Source: Fictibacillus norfolkensis
Lineage (GTDB): Bacteria > Bacillota > Bacilli > Bacillales > Fictibacillaceae
Reading direction: 5' to 3'
NCBI RefSeq assembly: GCF_014836645.1
Contig: NZ_JACSQM010000001.1
Span: 372,001-436,000, forward strand
Length of the DNA: 64,000 bases
This document shows, piece after piece, positions 54,489-63,190 of the stretch (position 1 is its first letter; the number at the start of each line of letters is the position of its first letter). The notes below the pieces were generated by a model. The model searched no databases and was not told the DNA's origin. It was given only the letters and a program-made list of their open reading frames with translations. The position numbers and the translations under genes were made by a program.

Positions 54489-55643
54489 TTAGGTCACTTT
54501 TTCATACATGTTGGTAAATACTCTTTGAATCGTGTTTAAAGCCATCGATAACTCTTCATCCGTAACGTTCAACGGTGGTAATAATCGAATAACATGCTTC
54601 CCTGCAGGTACGGTTAATAAACCTTGTTCTTCTAAGTTCGCTATTAATTCGCCAGCTTCCTCACACTCAATGCCTATCAATAATCCTTCTCCTCTTATTT
54701 CATAAACGGAAGGAAGTTTTATTAAATGATTCTCTAATTGCTCTTTAAAGTTCTTTCCTTTTCTATCAACCTCGTTTAAGAATTCGTCGTTGAAGATGAT
54801 ATTCAAAACACTTTGGCTGACTGCACAAGCGAGAGGATTACCTCCAAACGTCGTTCCATGGCTTCCTGGACCGAACGCTTCAGCTAGTTTTCTTTTACCT
54901 AACATAGCCCCGATCGGAAAACCGTTTCCTAACCCTTTTGCTAGCGTAACGATATCAGGGTCTAATCCGAAGTGTTCATAGGCATATCTCTTTCCTGTTC
55001 TGCCGATACCCGTTTGGACTTCATCTATGATTAATAAAATATCGTTTTCCTCACAAATTTCTTGCACTTCTTTATAAAAATCTAGGTCAGCGATTTTGAT
55101 ACCGCCTTCTCCTTGAATGACTTCCATCATGATCGCAGCTGTGTCGTTGTCTGCCTGTTTCTTCAATTGCTCAATATCGTTCCATGGCAGGTGTAGAAAT
55201 GTAGATACGAGCGGTCCATACCCTTCTTTTATCTTCTGTTGACCAGTCGCAGACATTGAACCGAACGTTCGACCGTGAAAAGAATCGTTAAATGTAATGA
55301 TCTTATTTTTCTTTGTAAATTTCTTAGCCAGCTTGATTGCAGCTTCGTTCGCTTCAGCTCCACTATTGCAAAAGAAAGCTAAATCCAAATGTGTGTGCTT
55401 TACAAGCGTCATAGCGAGCAACTCTTGCTGTTGGATCTCAAAGAGATTGGAAGTATGCCAGATGGACTCGCTCTGTTTTTGAAGCGCTGCAACCACTTCA
55501 GGATGACAATGTCCTAGACTTGTTACAGCTATTCCGCTCGTGAAATCAAGATACTTTTTATTGTTTTGGTCAAATACATAAGTTCCGTTCCCTTTTTGAA
55601 GTTGTATCTGTTTTCTTTTATAAGTTGGAAAAAGTGCACTCAT
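54489..55643 (-). CDS. argD: Acetylornithine aminotransferase
   Basis: A 384-residue class III PLP aminotransferase. The ATG at 55643 follows AAGGAGG and overlaps the argB stop (ATGA). Features: GIAVTSLGHCHPEV, FCNSGAEANEAAIKLA, FHGRTFGSM, IDEVQTGIGRTG and the PLP lysine in TLAKGLGNGFPIGA. It converts N-acetylglutamate semialdehyde to N-acetylornithine. It is the fourth gene of the operon. Confidence 0.95.
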   Translation of the reverse strand: MSALFPTYKRKQIQLQKGNGTYVFDQNNKKYLDFTSGIAVTSLGHCHPEVVAALQKQSESIWHTSNLFEIQQQELLAMTLVKHTHLDLAFFCNSGAEANEAAIKLAKKFTKKNKIITFNDSFHGRTFGSMSATGQQKIKEGYGPLVSTFLHLPWNDIEQLKKQADNDTAAIMMEVIQGEGGIKIADLDFYKEVQEICEENDILLIIDEVQTGIGRTGKRYAYEHFGLDPDIVTLAKGLGNGFPIGAMLGKRKLAEAFGPGSHGTTFGGNPLACAVSQSVLNIIFNDEFLNEVDRKGKNFKEQLENHLIKLPSVYEIRGEGLLIGIECEEAGELIANLEEQGLLTVPAGKHVIRLLPPLNVTDEELSMALNTIQRVFTNMYEKVT

Positions 55644-56383
55644 GTGATCAGTACCTCCTTCAGCAATTCTGTACCAGACAGAGTTTGATCGGTGATTCGT
55701 ACTTGCTTGATGTTTAGGTCCAGACATTTAATAGCTGCTTCAACCTTAGGCACCATGCCACCGCTTATGTGTCCTTCAACGATACTTTTCAGAATGTCAG
55801 TGATCGTTAAACATTCCATCCACTCTCCATTCACGGAAACACCGGGGGTATCGGTCACAAAACAGATTGATTCGGCAGATAGTGCAGCTGCAGTTTCTCC
55901 TGCTGCTGTGTCAGCGTTAATGTTAACCGTTTCTCCGGATTCTGTTACACCTAAAGATGCTATGACTGGAATTTTGCCATCATCTAACACGTTTTGGATG
56001 ATCTTTGTATTTACTTGCTGAACGTTTCCAACCCAGCCATAATTCTCTTTATCTAAAAAATCACAAGTGAGCAGGTAATCCTCTGCTCCAGAAAGTCCTT
56101 GAGCTGATATGCCTTCGTTATTTAATCTCTCAACTAGGTTTGCATTTGTAATGTCCTTTAACGCTGTCTTCACACATGAAAGTGATTCTGTGCTTGTTAT
56201 TCGGATGCCATTCTTCATTTCTAACGGCAACCCGGATTCTGACAGCTTTTTATTAATTTCCGGCCCTCCTCCGTGAACGATCACGATCTTTTCGCCTTGT
56301 TGAATCCTATTTGTAAGTGCTTCAAAAAAAGCAGGTTGTAAGTTAGCTAGCGTACTTCCTCCGATCTTCATAACATGAAACAC
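55640..56383 (-). CDS. argB: Acetylglutamate kinase
   Basis: A 247-residue amino-acid kinase: VMKIGGSTLANLQ (phosphate loop), IVHGGGPEINKKLSESG, NVERLNNEGI-type lid and INADTAAGETAAALSAE. It phosphorylates N-acetylglutamate. The start is GTG at 56383, eight bases after AAGGAGG; an in-frame ATG follows four codons later. It lies 15 bases after argJ and overlaps argD. There is no N-terminal kinked helix of the arginine-inhibited type. Confidence 0.94.
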   Translation of the reverse strand: MFHVMKIGGSTLANLQPAFFEALTNRIQQGEKIVIVHGGGPEINKKLSESGLPLEMKNGIRITSTESLSCVKTALKDITNANLVERLNNEGISAQGLSGAEDYLLTCDFLDKENYGWVGNVQQVNTKIIQNVLDDGKIPVIASLGVTESGETVNINADTAAGETAAALSAESICFVTDTPGVSVNGEWMECLTITDILKSIVEGHISGGMVPKVEAAIKCLDLNIKQVRITDQTLSGTELLKEVLIT

Positions 56384-56398
56384 AACACTCGCCTCCTT

Positions 56399-57625
56399 TT
56401 AAGTACGGTAACTTGCATTTATCTGAACATAATCATACGTAAGATCACATCCCCAGGCTCTTCCACTTCCTAAACCTTCTGATAGTTCAACCGAGATATG
56501 AATCTCGTGGCTTTTTAAGTAAGTACGAATTTTCTCTTCCGAAAATAGAACCGGTTCTCCATCTACTACAACTTCATGTTCACCGATCTGTATTTTAACG
56601 GCGTCCGGATTAAACGAAACTCCACTATATCCAGCTGCAGCAAGAATCCTGCCCCAGTTGGCATCGCAACCAAATACAGCAGTCTTCACTAACGGAGAGC
56701 CCACTACGGTTTTTGCTATGATTCTCGCATCTTTATCGGATGCTGCACCATTAACATGAACCTCGATCAGCTTGCTCGCTCCTTCCCCATCCTTTGCGAT
56801 AAGTTTGCCTAAATCTTCACAAACGAGTACGAGTGCATCTAAGAATAGTTGCCATTCAGGGTGGTCTTTGTTTAACTCTTCATTCTCACCCATTCCGTTT
56901 GCGAGCATGAGTACCATATCGTTCGTCGATGTATCACCGTCCACTGTAATACAGTTAAACGTACGTTCCACGGCAAAAGATAAAGCATCATGAAGATCGT
57001 CTTGTTGGACAGCTGCATCTGTCGTGATGAAACCTAGCATCGTAGCCATATTGGGGTGTATCATCCCTGATCCTTTTGCTGTGCCTGCAATCGTAATATT
57101 CTTATTATTAATTTTTAGCGAGTAAGCTGTATTCTTGGAGACAGTATCTGTCGTTAAAATGGATTGAGCAAAATCGATCGAGCCCTTTAACTCAGAATCT
57201 AGGACTAAGCTTTCAATGCCAGTTGATATTTTATCCATCGGCAGATGTTCACCGATTACCCCTGTTGAGGCAACTCCAACATAGTGCGAAGGGATATCCA
57301 GCTTTTCAGCGGTCTGCTTCTGCATGTGCTCTGCATCTTTCAAGCCTTTTTTTCCTGTACAAGCATTTGCATTCCCAGAGTTCACGATGATCGCTTGAAG
57401 CTTCCCTTCTTGAGAGATGCTATTCTGAGTAACCTTTAGCGGAGCAGCCTGTACTTGGTTCGTTGTATAAACACCAGCCGCGTTTGCCGGAGTAATACTA
57501 TACAACAATCCTAAGTCGAGTTTTTTATGTTTCACTCCACAATGAAGTCCACTTGCGTAGAATCCTCTTGGCGTCGCGATGTTAATACCTGTTATCTTCT
57601 GAATAGCCGCTTTTGTTGCCTGCAT
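56399..57625 (-). CDS. argJ: Bifunctional ornithine acetyltransferase/N-acetylglutamate synthase
   Basis: A 408-residue ArgJ. The self-cleavage site is in GMIHPNMATMLGFITTDAA, between Ala and Thr of MATML, producing alpha and beta chains. KGSGMIHP and VNSGNANACTGKKG are further signatures. It transfers the acetyl group from N-acetylornithine to glutamate, which recycles it. GAGGAGGCAAGATAG precedes the ATG; argC ends 18 bases before it. Confidence 0.96.
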   Translation of the reverse strand: MQATKAAIQKITGINIATPRGFYASGLHCGVKHKKLDLGLLYSITPANAAGVYTTNQVQAAPLKVTQNSISQEGKLQAIIVNSGNANACTGKKGLKDAEHMQKQTAEKLDIPSHYVGVASTGVIGEHLPMDKISTGIESLVLDSELKGSIDFAQSILTTDTVSKNTAYSLKINNKNITIAGTAKGSGMIHPNMATMLGFITTDAAVQQDDLHDALSFAVERTFNCITVDGDTSTNDMVLMLANGMGENEELNKDHPEWQLFLDALVLVCEDLGKLIAKDGEGASKLIEVHVNGAASDKDARIIAKTVVGSPLVKTAVFGCDANWGRILAAAGYSGVSFNPDAVKIQIGEHEVVVDGEPVLFSEEKIRTYLKSHEIHISVELSEGLGSGRAWGCDLTYDYVQINASYRT

Positions 57626-57643
57626 CTATCTTGCCTCCTCTAG

Positions 57644-58678
57644 TTAAGGGAACATTGGTGAAGCTTTTAATCCCTTCGTTTCATCCATTCCAAACATTAC
57701 ATTCATATTTTGCACCGCTTGACCTGCCGCTCCTTTTAATAGATTGTCAATACAAGAGATCACTGTGATTCGATTTGTTCGCTCATCGACAGCAAACGTT
57801 ACATCACAAAAATTGGATCCGTATACTTGCTTTGTAAACAGATTGGCTTTTTCATTATGAACTCTGACGAAGAATTCACTGCCGTAATAAGATTCATAGA
57901 TTTCTGTTACAGATCGTGAGGTAACTGGATCTGTGAGTTCCGCATACATCGTAGTCATGATGCCCCTTGTCATTGGAACGAGATGTGTATTGAATGTAAT
58001 TTTCGTTTCAGTATCCGTACACGACTGTATCGTCTGCTCGATCTCTGGAATGTGCTGATGTTGATTGATCTTGTAGATACCGAGGCTATCATTTACTTGT
58101 GGAAAATGCGTTCCTTTGCCCGGAGTAGCACCCGCTCCGGAGATTCCGCTTTTTGCATCAATCACAAGTGAAGATGGATTGATCACGTTTTCTTTTAATA
58201 GCGGGAGAATACCTATGAGAGCTGCGGTCGGATAACATCCTGGGTTCGCGATCAGCTTCCCGTTTTGTACCTCTTCTCTCTTCCATTCTGTTAATCCGTA
58301 TACCGCCTCATTCACGAGTGATTGTGGAGGAGGTTCTTTTTTGTACCACGCTCGATAGGTGTCAGCATCTTTCAAACGAAAATCTCCTGCTAGATCAATG
58401 ATTTTCAAGTTTTCATCGACTAGCGTAGGGAGAAACTCTGATGAAACACCGCTGGGTGCGGAGGAAAATACGATATTTAAGCCATCGGTTGGCAGTTGTT
58501 CGAGTGATCTTAGCTTCTGATCATGAAGATGAGAAAGATGCTGAATTTCTTCTGAAAGCTCATTACCCGCTTTAGAGGATGAATAGAGAACAACTTCGGT
58601 AATCTCCGTATGTGCAGATAGCAGCCGGAATAGTTCCATCCCACCATATCCGGTTACACCAATAATTCCTGCTCTCAT
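57644..58678 (-). CDS. argC: N-acetyl-gamma-glutamyl-phosphate reductase
   Basis: A 344-residue reductase with NADP loop GVTGYGGMELFRLL, catalytic Cys in ANPGCYPTAALIGI and SGISGAGATPGKGTHF. It reduces acetylglutamyl phosphate to the semialdehyde. AAGGAGTGATGGA precedes the ATG. It is the first gene of the arginine operon; promoter and ARG-box-like sequences lie directly upstream. Confidence 0.96.
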   Translation of the reverse strand: MRAGIIGVTGYGGMELFRLLSAHTEITEVVLYSSSKAGNELSEEIQHLSHLHDQKLRSLEQLPTDGLNIVFSSAPSGVSSEFLPTLVDENLKIIDLAGDFRLKDADTYRAWYKKEPPPQSLVNEAVYGLTEWKREEVQNGKLIANPGCYPTAALIGILPLLKENVINPSSLVIDAKSGISGAGATPGKGTHFPQVNDSLGIYKINQHQHIPEIEQTIQSCTDTETKITFNTHLVPMTRGIMTTMYAELTDPVTSRSVTEIYESYYGSEFFVRVHNEKANLFTKQVYGSNFCDVTFAVDERTNRITVISCIDNLLKGAAGQAVQNMNVMFGMDETKGLKASPMFP

Positions 58679-58707
58679 TCCATCACTCCTTAAATAAGTT
58701 ATGGTTC

Positions 58708-58736
58708 ATTATAGGACTGTATAAAAATTAATTCAA
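58708..58736 (-). promoter_or_regulatory. argC promoter
   Basis: On the minus strand TTGAAT and TATAAT are separated by exactly 17 bases, about 30 bases before argC. Confidence 0.7.
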
Positions 58737-58769
58737 TAGTATATTTATAAATAATTGAATTTTAATAAA
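58722..58769 (-). promoter_or_regulatory. Pair of candidate ARG boxes at the argC promoter
   Basis: TAAAAATTAATTCA (58722-58735) and TGAATTTTAATAAA (58756-58769) each match TGAATWWWWATTCA at 12 of 14 positions, 34 bases apart, over and upstream of the -35 region. This is the usual arrangement for AhrC/ArgR repression by arginine. Confidence 0.55.
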
Positions 58770-58770
58770 A

Positions 58771-58813
58771 AAACTGACTTCTCGGGTACACGAAGATACC
58801 ACTAAAGCCAGTC
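58771..58813 (-). terminator. Terminator of the SDR gene
   Basis: ACTGGCTT.../AAGTCAGT stem with inner GGTA/TACC and seven T on the minus strand. Confidence 0.7.
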
Positions 58814-58827
58814 TCAAAAAATCTTTC

Positions 58828-59604
58828 TTATTGTCTTAAGAATCCACCTTCTGAATGGATGATCTGTCCGGTTATCCACTCTGCTTCCGGTGTTGTTAAA
58901 AATGCGACTAACCTTGCCGCATCTTCTGGTTTCCCAATCCTTCCACCAGGAAACTTTGAAAGAAGAACTTTTTCTAATTCTGGATTGATCCAGCCTGTAT
59001 CTGTAGGGCCAGGGTTCACTGCATTAACAGTGATTCCTTTATGTCCGATTTCTGCAGCTAAGGTAATCGTTAACGAATCAACCGCTCCTTTTGTAGCAGC
59101 ATACGCTAATTCACCAAGCATCGGACCTTTTGACTGGCCAGATGTTAGGTGGACGATGCTGCCTCTGTTCCCTGTAAAACGTTTGGCAAACTCTATACTT
59201 AATAGAGTCGTCGCTCGTATGTTGATCGCATAGTGAGCATCTAAAATTTCACTGGTCGTATCTTCCCAGTTATGATTCTGCGACATACAGGCATTGTTTA
59301 TAAGAATGCTCGGTGCACCTAATTCTCTTTCAACTTTTTCTAGAAGTTTTGGAATTTGTTCTGAGATGCTAAGGTCAATTTCTTTATACAGAGATTTTAC
59401 TCCTGAATTTTTTAGTTTCTCCATAAGCTGTTCTGAGTCATTTGTATGATCACCTTTGTGCATCTTTGTGTCATATGTACCCCAAGTCGTAAAGAATATA
59501 TTAGCTCCCCTACTTGCAAGTTCAACACAAACAGCTGCGCCAATTCCGTTTAAACGGCTCGCTCCCGTAACGATGGCTGTTTTTCCTTCTAAAGAACGAT
59601 ACAT
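58828..59604 (-). CDS. Short-chain dehydrogenase/reductase
   Basis: A 258-residue classical SDR: cofactor loop TGASRLNGIGAAV, NNA motif ILINNACMSQ, Ser in HLTSGQ, and the YxxxK pair in AYAATKGAVDSL; PGPTDTGWI follows. The variant TGASRLNGIG resembles FabG-like oxidoreductases of the 3-oxoacyl reductase group. Substrate unknown. TAAGGAGGTACAAG precedes the ATG, and the gene directly follows the hydroxyacid dehydrogenase gene (11 bases apart), so they are one operon. Confidence 0.88.
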   Translation of the reverse strand: MYRSLEGKTAIVTGASRLNGIGAAVCVELASRGANIFFTTWGTYDTKMHKGDHTNDSEQLMEKLKNSGVKSLYKEIDLSISEQIPKLLEKVERELGAPSILINNACMSQNHNWEDTTSEILDAHYAINIRATTLLSIEFAKRFTGNRGSIVHLTSGQSKGPMLGELAYAATKGAVDSLTITLAAEIGHKGITVNAVNPGPTDTGWINPELEKVLLSKFPGGRIGKPEDAARLVAFLTTPEAEWITGQIIHSEGGFLRQ

Positions 59605-59615
59605 CTTGTACCTCC

Positions 59616-60581
59616 TTATACAACAGGCGTTTCTGCGCCTTTTTCATTCAATATATTGCTAATGTTTCTGCAAGCAAGTTCAGCCATCTTCATTCTTGTT
59701 TCAATACTTGCACTTCCGATGTGAGGAAGTGCTACCACTTGTTTCCTCGACAGAAGAGGGTGATCGACATCAATCGGCTCTTGCTGGTATACATCAAGCC
59801 CTGCACCAGCTATTTTCTTGTTATGTAACGCTTCAATAAGTGCAGTTTCATCAACTGTCGCACCTCTGCCTGCATTAATGAAGATCGCGCTATCTTTCAT
59901 GCTCTGAAACGCTTCTCGGTTAAACATCCCTTTTGTCTCAGGTGTTAATGGTGCAAGGGAGACCACAAAATCTGATCGCTTTAAAAGCTCATGAAATTCT
60001 TTGTATTCAGCGTTTAGCGAAATTTCTGCATGAGGCTTACGGTTACGATTATGATATAAAATCTCCATATCAAAACCCTTTGCTCGTCTCGCTACCGCTT
60101 CACCGATTCTACCCATTCCAACGATTCCGATTGTTTTATGATGTACATCTGCTCCAGCAAGCAATAAAGGTCCCCAGCTGTTCCACTTTCCTTCTTTTAC
60201 ATAATTCGCTGATTCAACGATTCTGCGCGCTGTTGCAAGAATTAAAGAAAATGCTAAATCCGCCGTTGAATCGGTTAATACATCTGGTGTGTTACAAACT
60301 GTTATCCCCTTTTGCTTGGCAGCTGCGACATCAATGTTGTCATAGCCTACAGCTAGGTTGGCAATTACTTTTAGTGAAGATGCTTCATTCAATACTTCAC
60401 TATCAATTTTGTCTGAAAGCATCGTGAGCAATCCATCTGCTTTTTTGATCTCTGTTAAAAGCACTTCGCGTGGTACAGCCTTTTCTTCATGTGGCCACAT
60501 GTTGATCTGTGCGACCTGCTCCAATTGAGTTAAAGTTTCTTTCGGTAATTTTCGTGTAATAAAAACATAAGGTTTTTGCAT
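59616..60581 (-). CDS. D-2-hydroxyacid dehydrogenase (glyoxylate/hydroxypyruvate reductase type)
   Basis: A 321-residue enzyme with NAD loop IGIVGMGRIGEAVARRAKG, the catalytic Arg in FINAGRGATVDE, Glu in YQQEPI and His in ALPHIGSAS. NLAVGYDNIDV at the catalytic domain and the overall length suggest a glyoxylate or hydroxypyruvate reductase. AAGGAGTGAAAGCGT precedes the ATG. It is the first gene of a pair with the SDR gene. Confidence 0.9.
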   Translation of the reverse strand: MQKPYVFITRKLPKETLTQLEQVAQINMWPHEEKAVPREVLLTEIKKADGLLTMLSDKIDSEVLNEASSLKVIANLAVGYDNIDVAAAKQKGITVCNTPDVLTDSTADLAFSLILATARRIVESANYVKEGKWNSWGPLLLAGADVHHKTIGIVGMGRIGEAVARRAKGFDMEILYHNRNRKPHAEISLNAEYKEFHELLKRSDFVVSLAPLTPETKGMFNREAFQSMKDSAIFINAGRGATVDETALIEALHNKKIAGAGLDVYQQEPIDVDHPLLSRKQVVALPHIGSASIETRMKMAELACRNISNILNEKGAETPVV

Positions 60582-60722
60582 ACGCTTTCACTCCTTGCTT
60601 GTTATTTTCTCATGTGAAAGTGAGAAAATAAAGCAATGGTACTTATGCATTAAATTGGTTAGCGCAAAGTGTTATCTAAATAATGGTTGCTTTTAAAGTT
60701 TTTCTATTTTTACTTCCTGTGC

Positions 60723-60979
60723 AAGTTGATTGTAGCGGAAGGTTGCCGACTCCTATGGGACGAGCGGCCAGCCCGAAATGTGGAAGTGGCTCGTTCAGCC
60801 CCGACAAGCAAAAGTTGAATGGACTAGGAAGGCGCACTTTGCCTTCTTGACCATTCAACTTTTGACCTCGAGGGGCTAGCCACTGCAACTAGACAGGTGG
60901 AGACACTTAATGGCGCAAAGCGGCAAGTGGCTCACCGTTCGCCCCATGGAAAGCGAGCAACCTGGAGCGGAAATCAACT
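60723..60979 (+). repeat. Structured intergenic repeat, copy 4, with palindromic insert
   Basis: The flanks match copy 2 (ATGGG/CCCAT and GGTTGC/GCAACC). About 125 bases at 60768-60893 are extra and fold as one long hairpin. Between the hydroxyacid dehydrogenase and yutH terminator nothing but this element is seen in 480 bases. Confidence 0.85.
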
Positions 60980-61015
60980 ACTTTCAAAGACAACACTGTA
61001 AACGAAAACAACAAA

Positions 61016-61059
61016 AAAAGAGGTATAACTCAAAAATCTTACTTTTGAGCCACCTCTTT
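61016..61059 (-). terminator. yutH terminator
   Basis: AAAGAGGT/ACCTCTTT with inner CAAAA/TTTTG, and seven T on the minus strand. Confidence 0.8.
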
Positions 61060-61061
61060 CT

Positions 61062-62084
61062 TTAGATCATTGGAACGAGCCAATCGACCATTGGGATATT
61101 TAACTCTTGGACCGGAAGTCCGATCGATCTGTAAAAGCTTTTTAAGAAATACTCATTTTGCTTTTCATACGAGATTAAGTCAGTAAAGCGGCGCACATAT
61201 AGTTCTTTTCCGATATCTCTCTCATTATTATAATGTTCATCAACTGTATCAAAGTACTGTGAAGGAAAAAGGAGTCTGCCGTAAAGAAGTCTCCAAGCTC
61301 CCTTGGATAATGGCTTAACTCTTTCATAATCGTCGATCAACTGCAGCACTTCATGACTTCTGAATTCTGGCTGATAGATCTTTTCTCTGATACATTCTGC
61401 AAGATCTCTCATCGGACTATCGATCACCCAGCCAACAGGCAGCTTAACAAAACTGTTAGACGTACGAATCCATGACCGCTCGCTGAATCGATCGTAACAG
61501 ATAGCAGCAGAACCTATTCCTTTAGGTCCTCTCTCTAGTTGGTAATCTGTAATATATTGAATCGCATTTTCAGCCATTCCCTCATAATAAGGAAATGTCG
61601 TCAAGAACAATTGATCAAAATCGTTCTTTTGTTTTCTCGCCGAAATTTCTGCATAACGGTTATGCATTTCATCCACTCGATTGATCCATAATAAAGGCCA
61701 TTGTCCGTATGCGATTTGTTCCACTGGATAATATTGTTCTAAGCCTTTTCCTCGCTTATGAAACTCTGCAAGTTCAGAGCCCATTTCACTACTACGATGC
61801 TCACCTTTTTTCGGTTCCACTTTAAAGATGATTACAGACTCTCCATCAACATAAGCACTAGGCATATTGGTGATCGTTGGCTGTAGAACGGGAATGTTCT
61901 CCTCTCCTCGTTGCTGCAGATAATCACTGATATAAATCATTTCTTGCAGTTTTTCATATGACATCTGCTGCTGTGGTATCACGATGTATTGGTTTCCTTT
62001 GCAATAGAAGGTCCGATAACCTGATTCAGATCTTCTGTCTTCACAAACTAGTTGATAATGATGAAATATATCTCTTTCAAACAA
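61062..62084 (-). CDS. yutH: Spore-coat-associated kinase-like protein YutH
   Basis: About 340 residues. The best binding site is GGGGGG seven bases before a TTG at 62084; further in-frame codons extend to 62186 but lack one, so the N-terminus is uncertain. The protein resembles the CotS/YutH branch of the protein-kinase-like (APH) superfamily: QYIVIPQQQM, SSEMGSELAEFHKRGKG, GWVIDSPMRDLAECIRE (the DxxR-type metal region) and a long C-terminal helix set. In B. subtilis YutH is associated with the spore coat. Its activity is unknown. Confidence 0.8.
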   Translation of the reverse strand: MFERDIFHHYQLVCEDRRSESGYRTFYCKGNQYIVIPQQQMSYEKLQEMIYISDYLQQRGEENIPVLQPTITNMPSAYVDGESVIIFKVEPKKGEHRSSEMGSELAEFHKRGKGLEQYYPVEQIAYGQWPLLWINRVDEMHNRYAEISARKQKNDFDQLFLTTFPYYEGMAENAIQYITDYQLERGPKGIGSAAICYDRFSERSWIRTSNSFVKLPVGWVIDSPMRDLAECIREKIYQPEFRSHEVLQLIDDYERVKPLSKGAWRLLYGRLLFPSQYFDTVDEHYNNERDIGKELYVRRFTDLISYEKQNEYFLKSFYRSIGLPVQELNIPMVDWLVPMI

Positions 62085-62286
62085 AGCCGATCCCCCCACC
62101 CCTTCAGCTTTCCAGCGGCAGATCATCTCTTTTAGATCAAACTTGAGCACACCACCGCATGATTGGATACAACATTGTATGCCCATATAGGCGAAGTGGT
62201 TAGTACTTTTTATAAATTCATAACTTTAGTATGAAAACATATACTATACAAAGCTAAGGAGACTAACAGAGAAAAGGAGTACAAGG

Positions 62287-62784
62287 ATGCCAAATAAAAA
62301 AGTGGAAAAAGTCGAAGAAACTGCACGCAAACAGCTGAACGAACGGGGCGTTACGGTAAATGATATCGCTGAGCTTGTTTATTTTCTCCAAGTCCCCTAC
62401 CATCCTGACCTAAAAATGGATGTATGTAGAGAAAACGTTGAAAGAGTCATTGCCAAACGTGAAGTTCAGAATGCTATTCTCACAGGTATTGCTCTTGATG
62501 TATTAGCAGAACAGAAAAAACTAGAGCAGCCGCTTCAGGAAATATTAGCCCGGGATGAAAGTCTTTATGGGATTGATGAAGTGATTGCACTCTCAATAGT
62601 GAATATATATGGCTCGATCGGTTTTACCAACTACGGATTCATCGATAAACAAAAACCGGGTATTCTAGAAAAGCTTAATGATAAGTCTACAGGTATGGTT
62701 CACACCTTTTTAGACGACATAGTCGGGGCTATTGCAGCTGCAGCATCGAGCAGATTAGCACATCGTGCAGCAAATGAAGAATAA
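62287..62784 (+). CDS. yutG: Phosphatidylglycerophosphatase A family protein YutG
   Basis: A 165-residue helical protein of the PgpA-like family as in YutG of B. subtilis: TARKQLNERGVTVNDIAELVYFLQ, NAILTGIALDVLAEQ, DESLYGIDEVIALSIVNIYGSIGFTNYGF and FLDDIVGAIAAAAS. The DExxxL region would hold the metal. Function as a lipid phosphatase is assigned by family only. GAAAAGGAGTACAAGG precedes the ATG. Confidence 0.88.
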   Translation: MPNKKVEKVEETARKQLNERGVTVNDIAELVYFLQVPYHPDLKMDVCRENVERVIAKREVQNAILTGIALDVLAEQKKLEQPLQEILARDESLYGIDEVIALSIVNIYGSIGFTNYGFIDKQKPGILEKLNDKSTGMVHTFLDDIVGAIAAAASSRLAHRAANEE

Positions 62785-62789
62785 AAAAT

Positions 62790-62833
62790 AAGGCTTAAGA
62801 ACAAGAGGATCCTCTTTGACTTAAGCCTTTTTT
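62790..62833 (+). terminator. yutG terminator
   Basis: AAGGCTTAAG/CTTAAGCCTTTTTT with inner AAGAG/CTCTT. Confidence 0.85.
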
Positions 62834-62866
62834 ATTTTCTATTAAATAGTTATTGCTAAATAGTCC

Positions 62867-62905
62867 CACCGGGAAAAGCAAGTACCCTGAAACAAAAACT
62901 GCATA
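62867..62905 (+). repeat. Decayed 3' fragment of the intergenic repeat
   Basis: CCGGGAAAAGCAAGTACCCT followed by GAAAC and AAAACTGC resembles the right end of copies 1-5 (CCGGAAAGC..AGCATCCTGAAACGGAAATC). Confidence 0.4.
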
Positions 62906-62951
62906 AGTTCTTATCTATTAGTAAGTCATTCAATTACTTGGCTTCCTTGGC

Positions 62952-63164
62952 AAGTTGGTTGGAGTGCAAGGTGCGTGCCTGCTACCTGATAAGCTTCTTG
63001 CAAGGCATGCGACGAGGAAGCAAACTGCGTAAGTATCAGCTAGTAGACGCAGGAGCAAGGATGCTTCCTAGAAGCGGTCAGGTGAGACCATTAAGGGCGC
63101 ATAGCGGCAAGGGGCTCACCGCCTGCCCCGCGGAAAGCGAGCATCCTGAAACGGAAATCAACCA
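62952..63164 (+). repeat. Structured intergenic repeat, copy 5, with different palindromic insert
   Basis: The right half matches the family (GGTGAG, AAGGGGCTCACC, GCCCCGCGGAAAGCGAGCAT). About 100 bases at 62974-63073 are unrelated to copy 4 and include CCTGC/GCAGG, CTGATA/TATCAG and GCTTC/GAAGC arms. Its right end is 26 bases from the yutF stop. Together with the fragment at 62867 it fills the 400-base gap. Confidence 0.8.
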
Positions 63165-63190
63165 CTTTCAAGAGCAACTTCTTAATCAGC

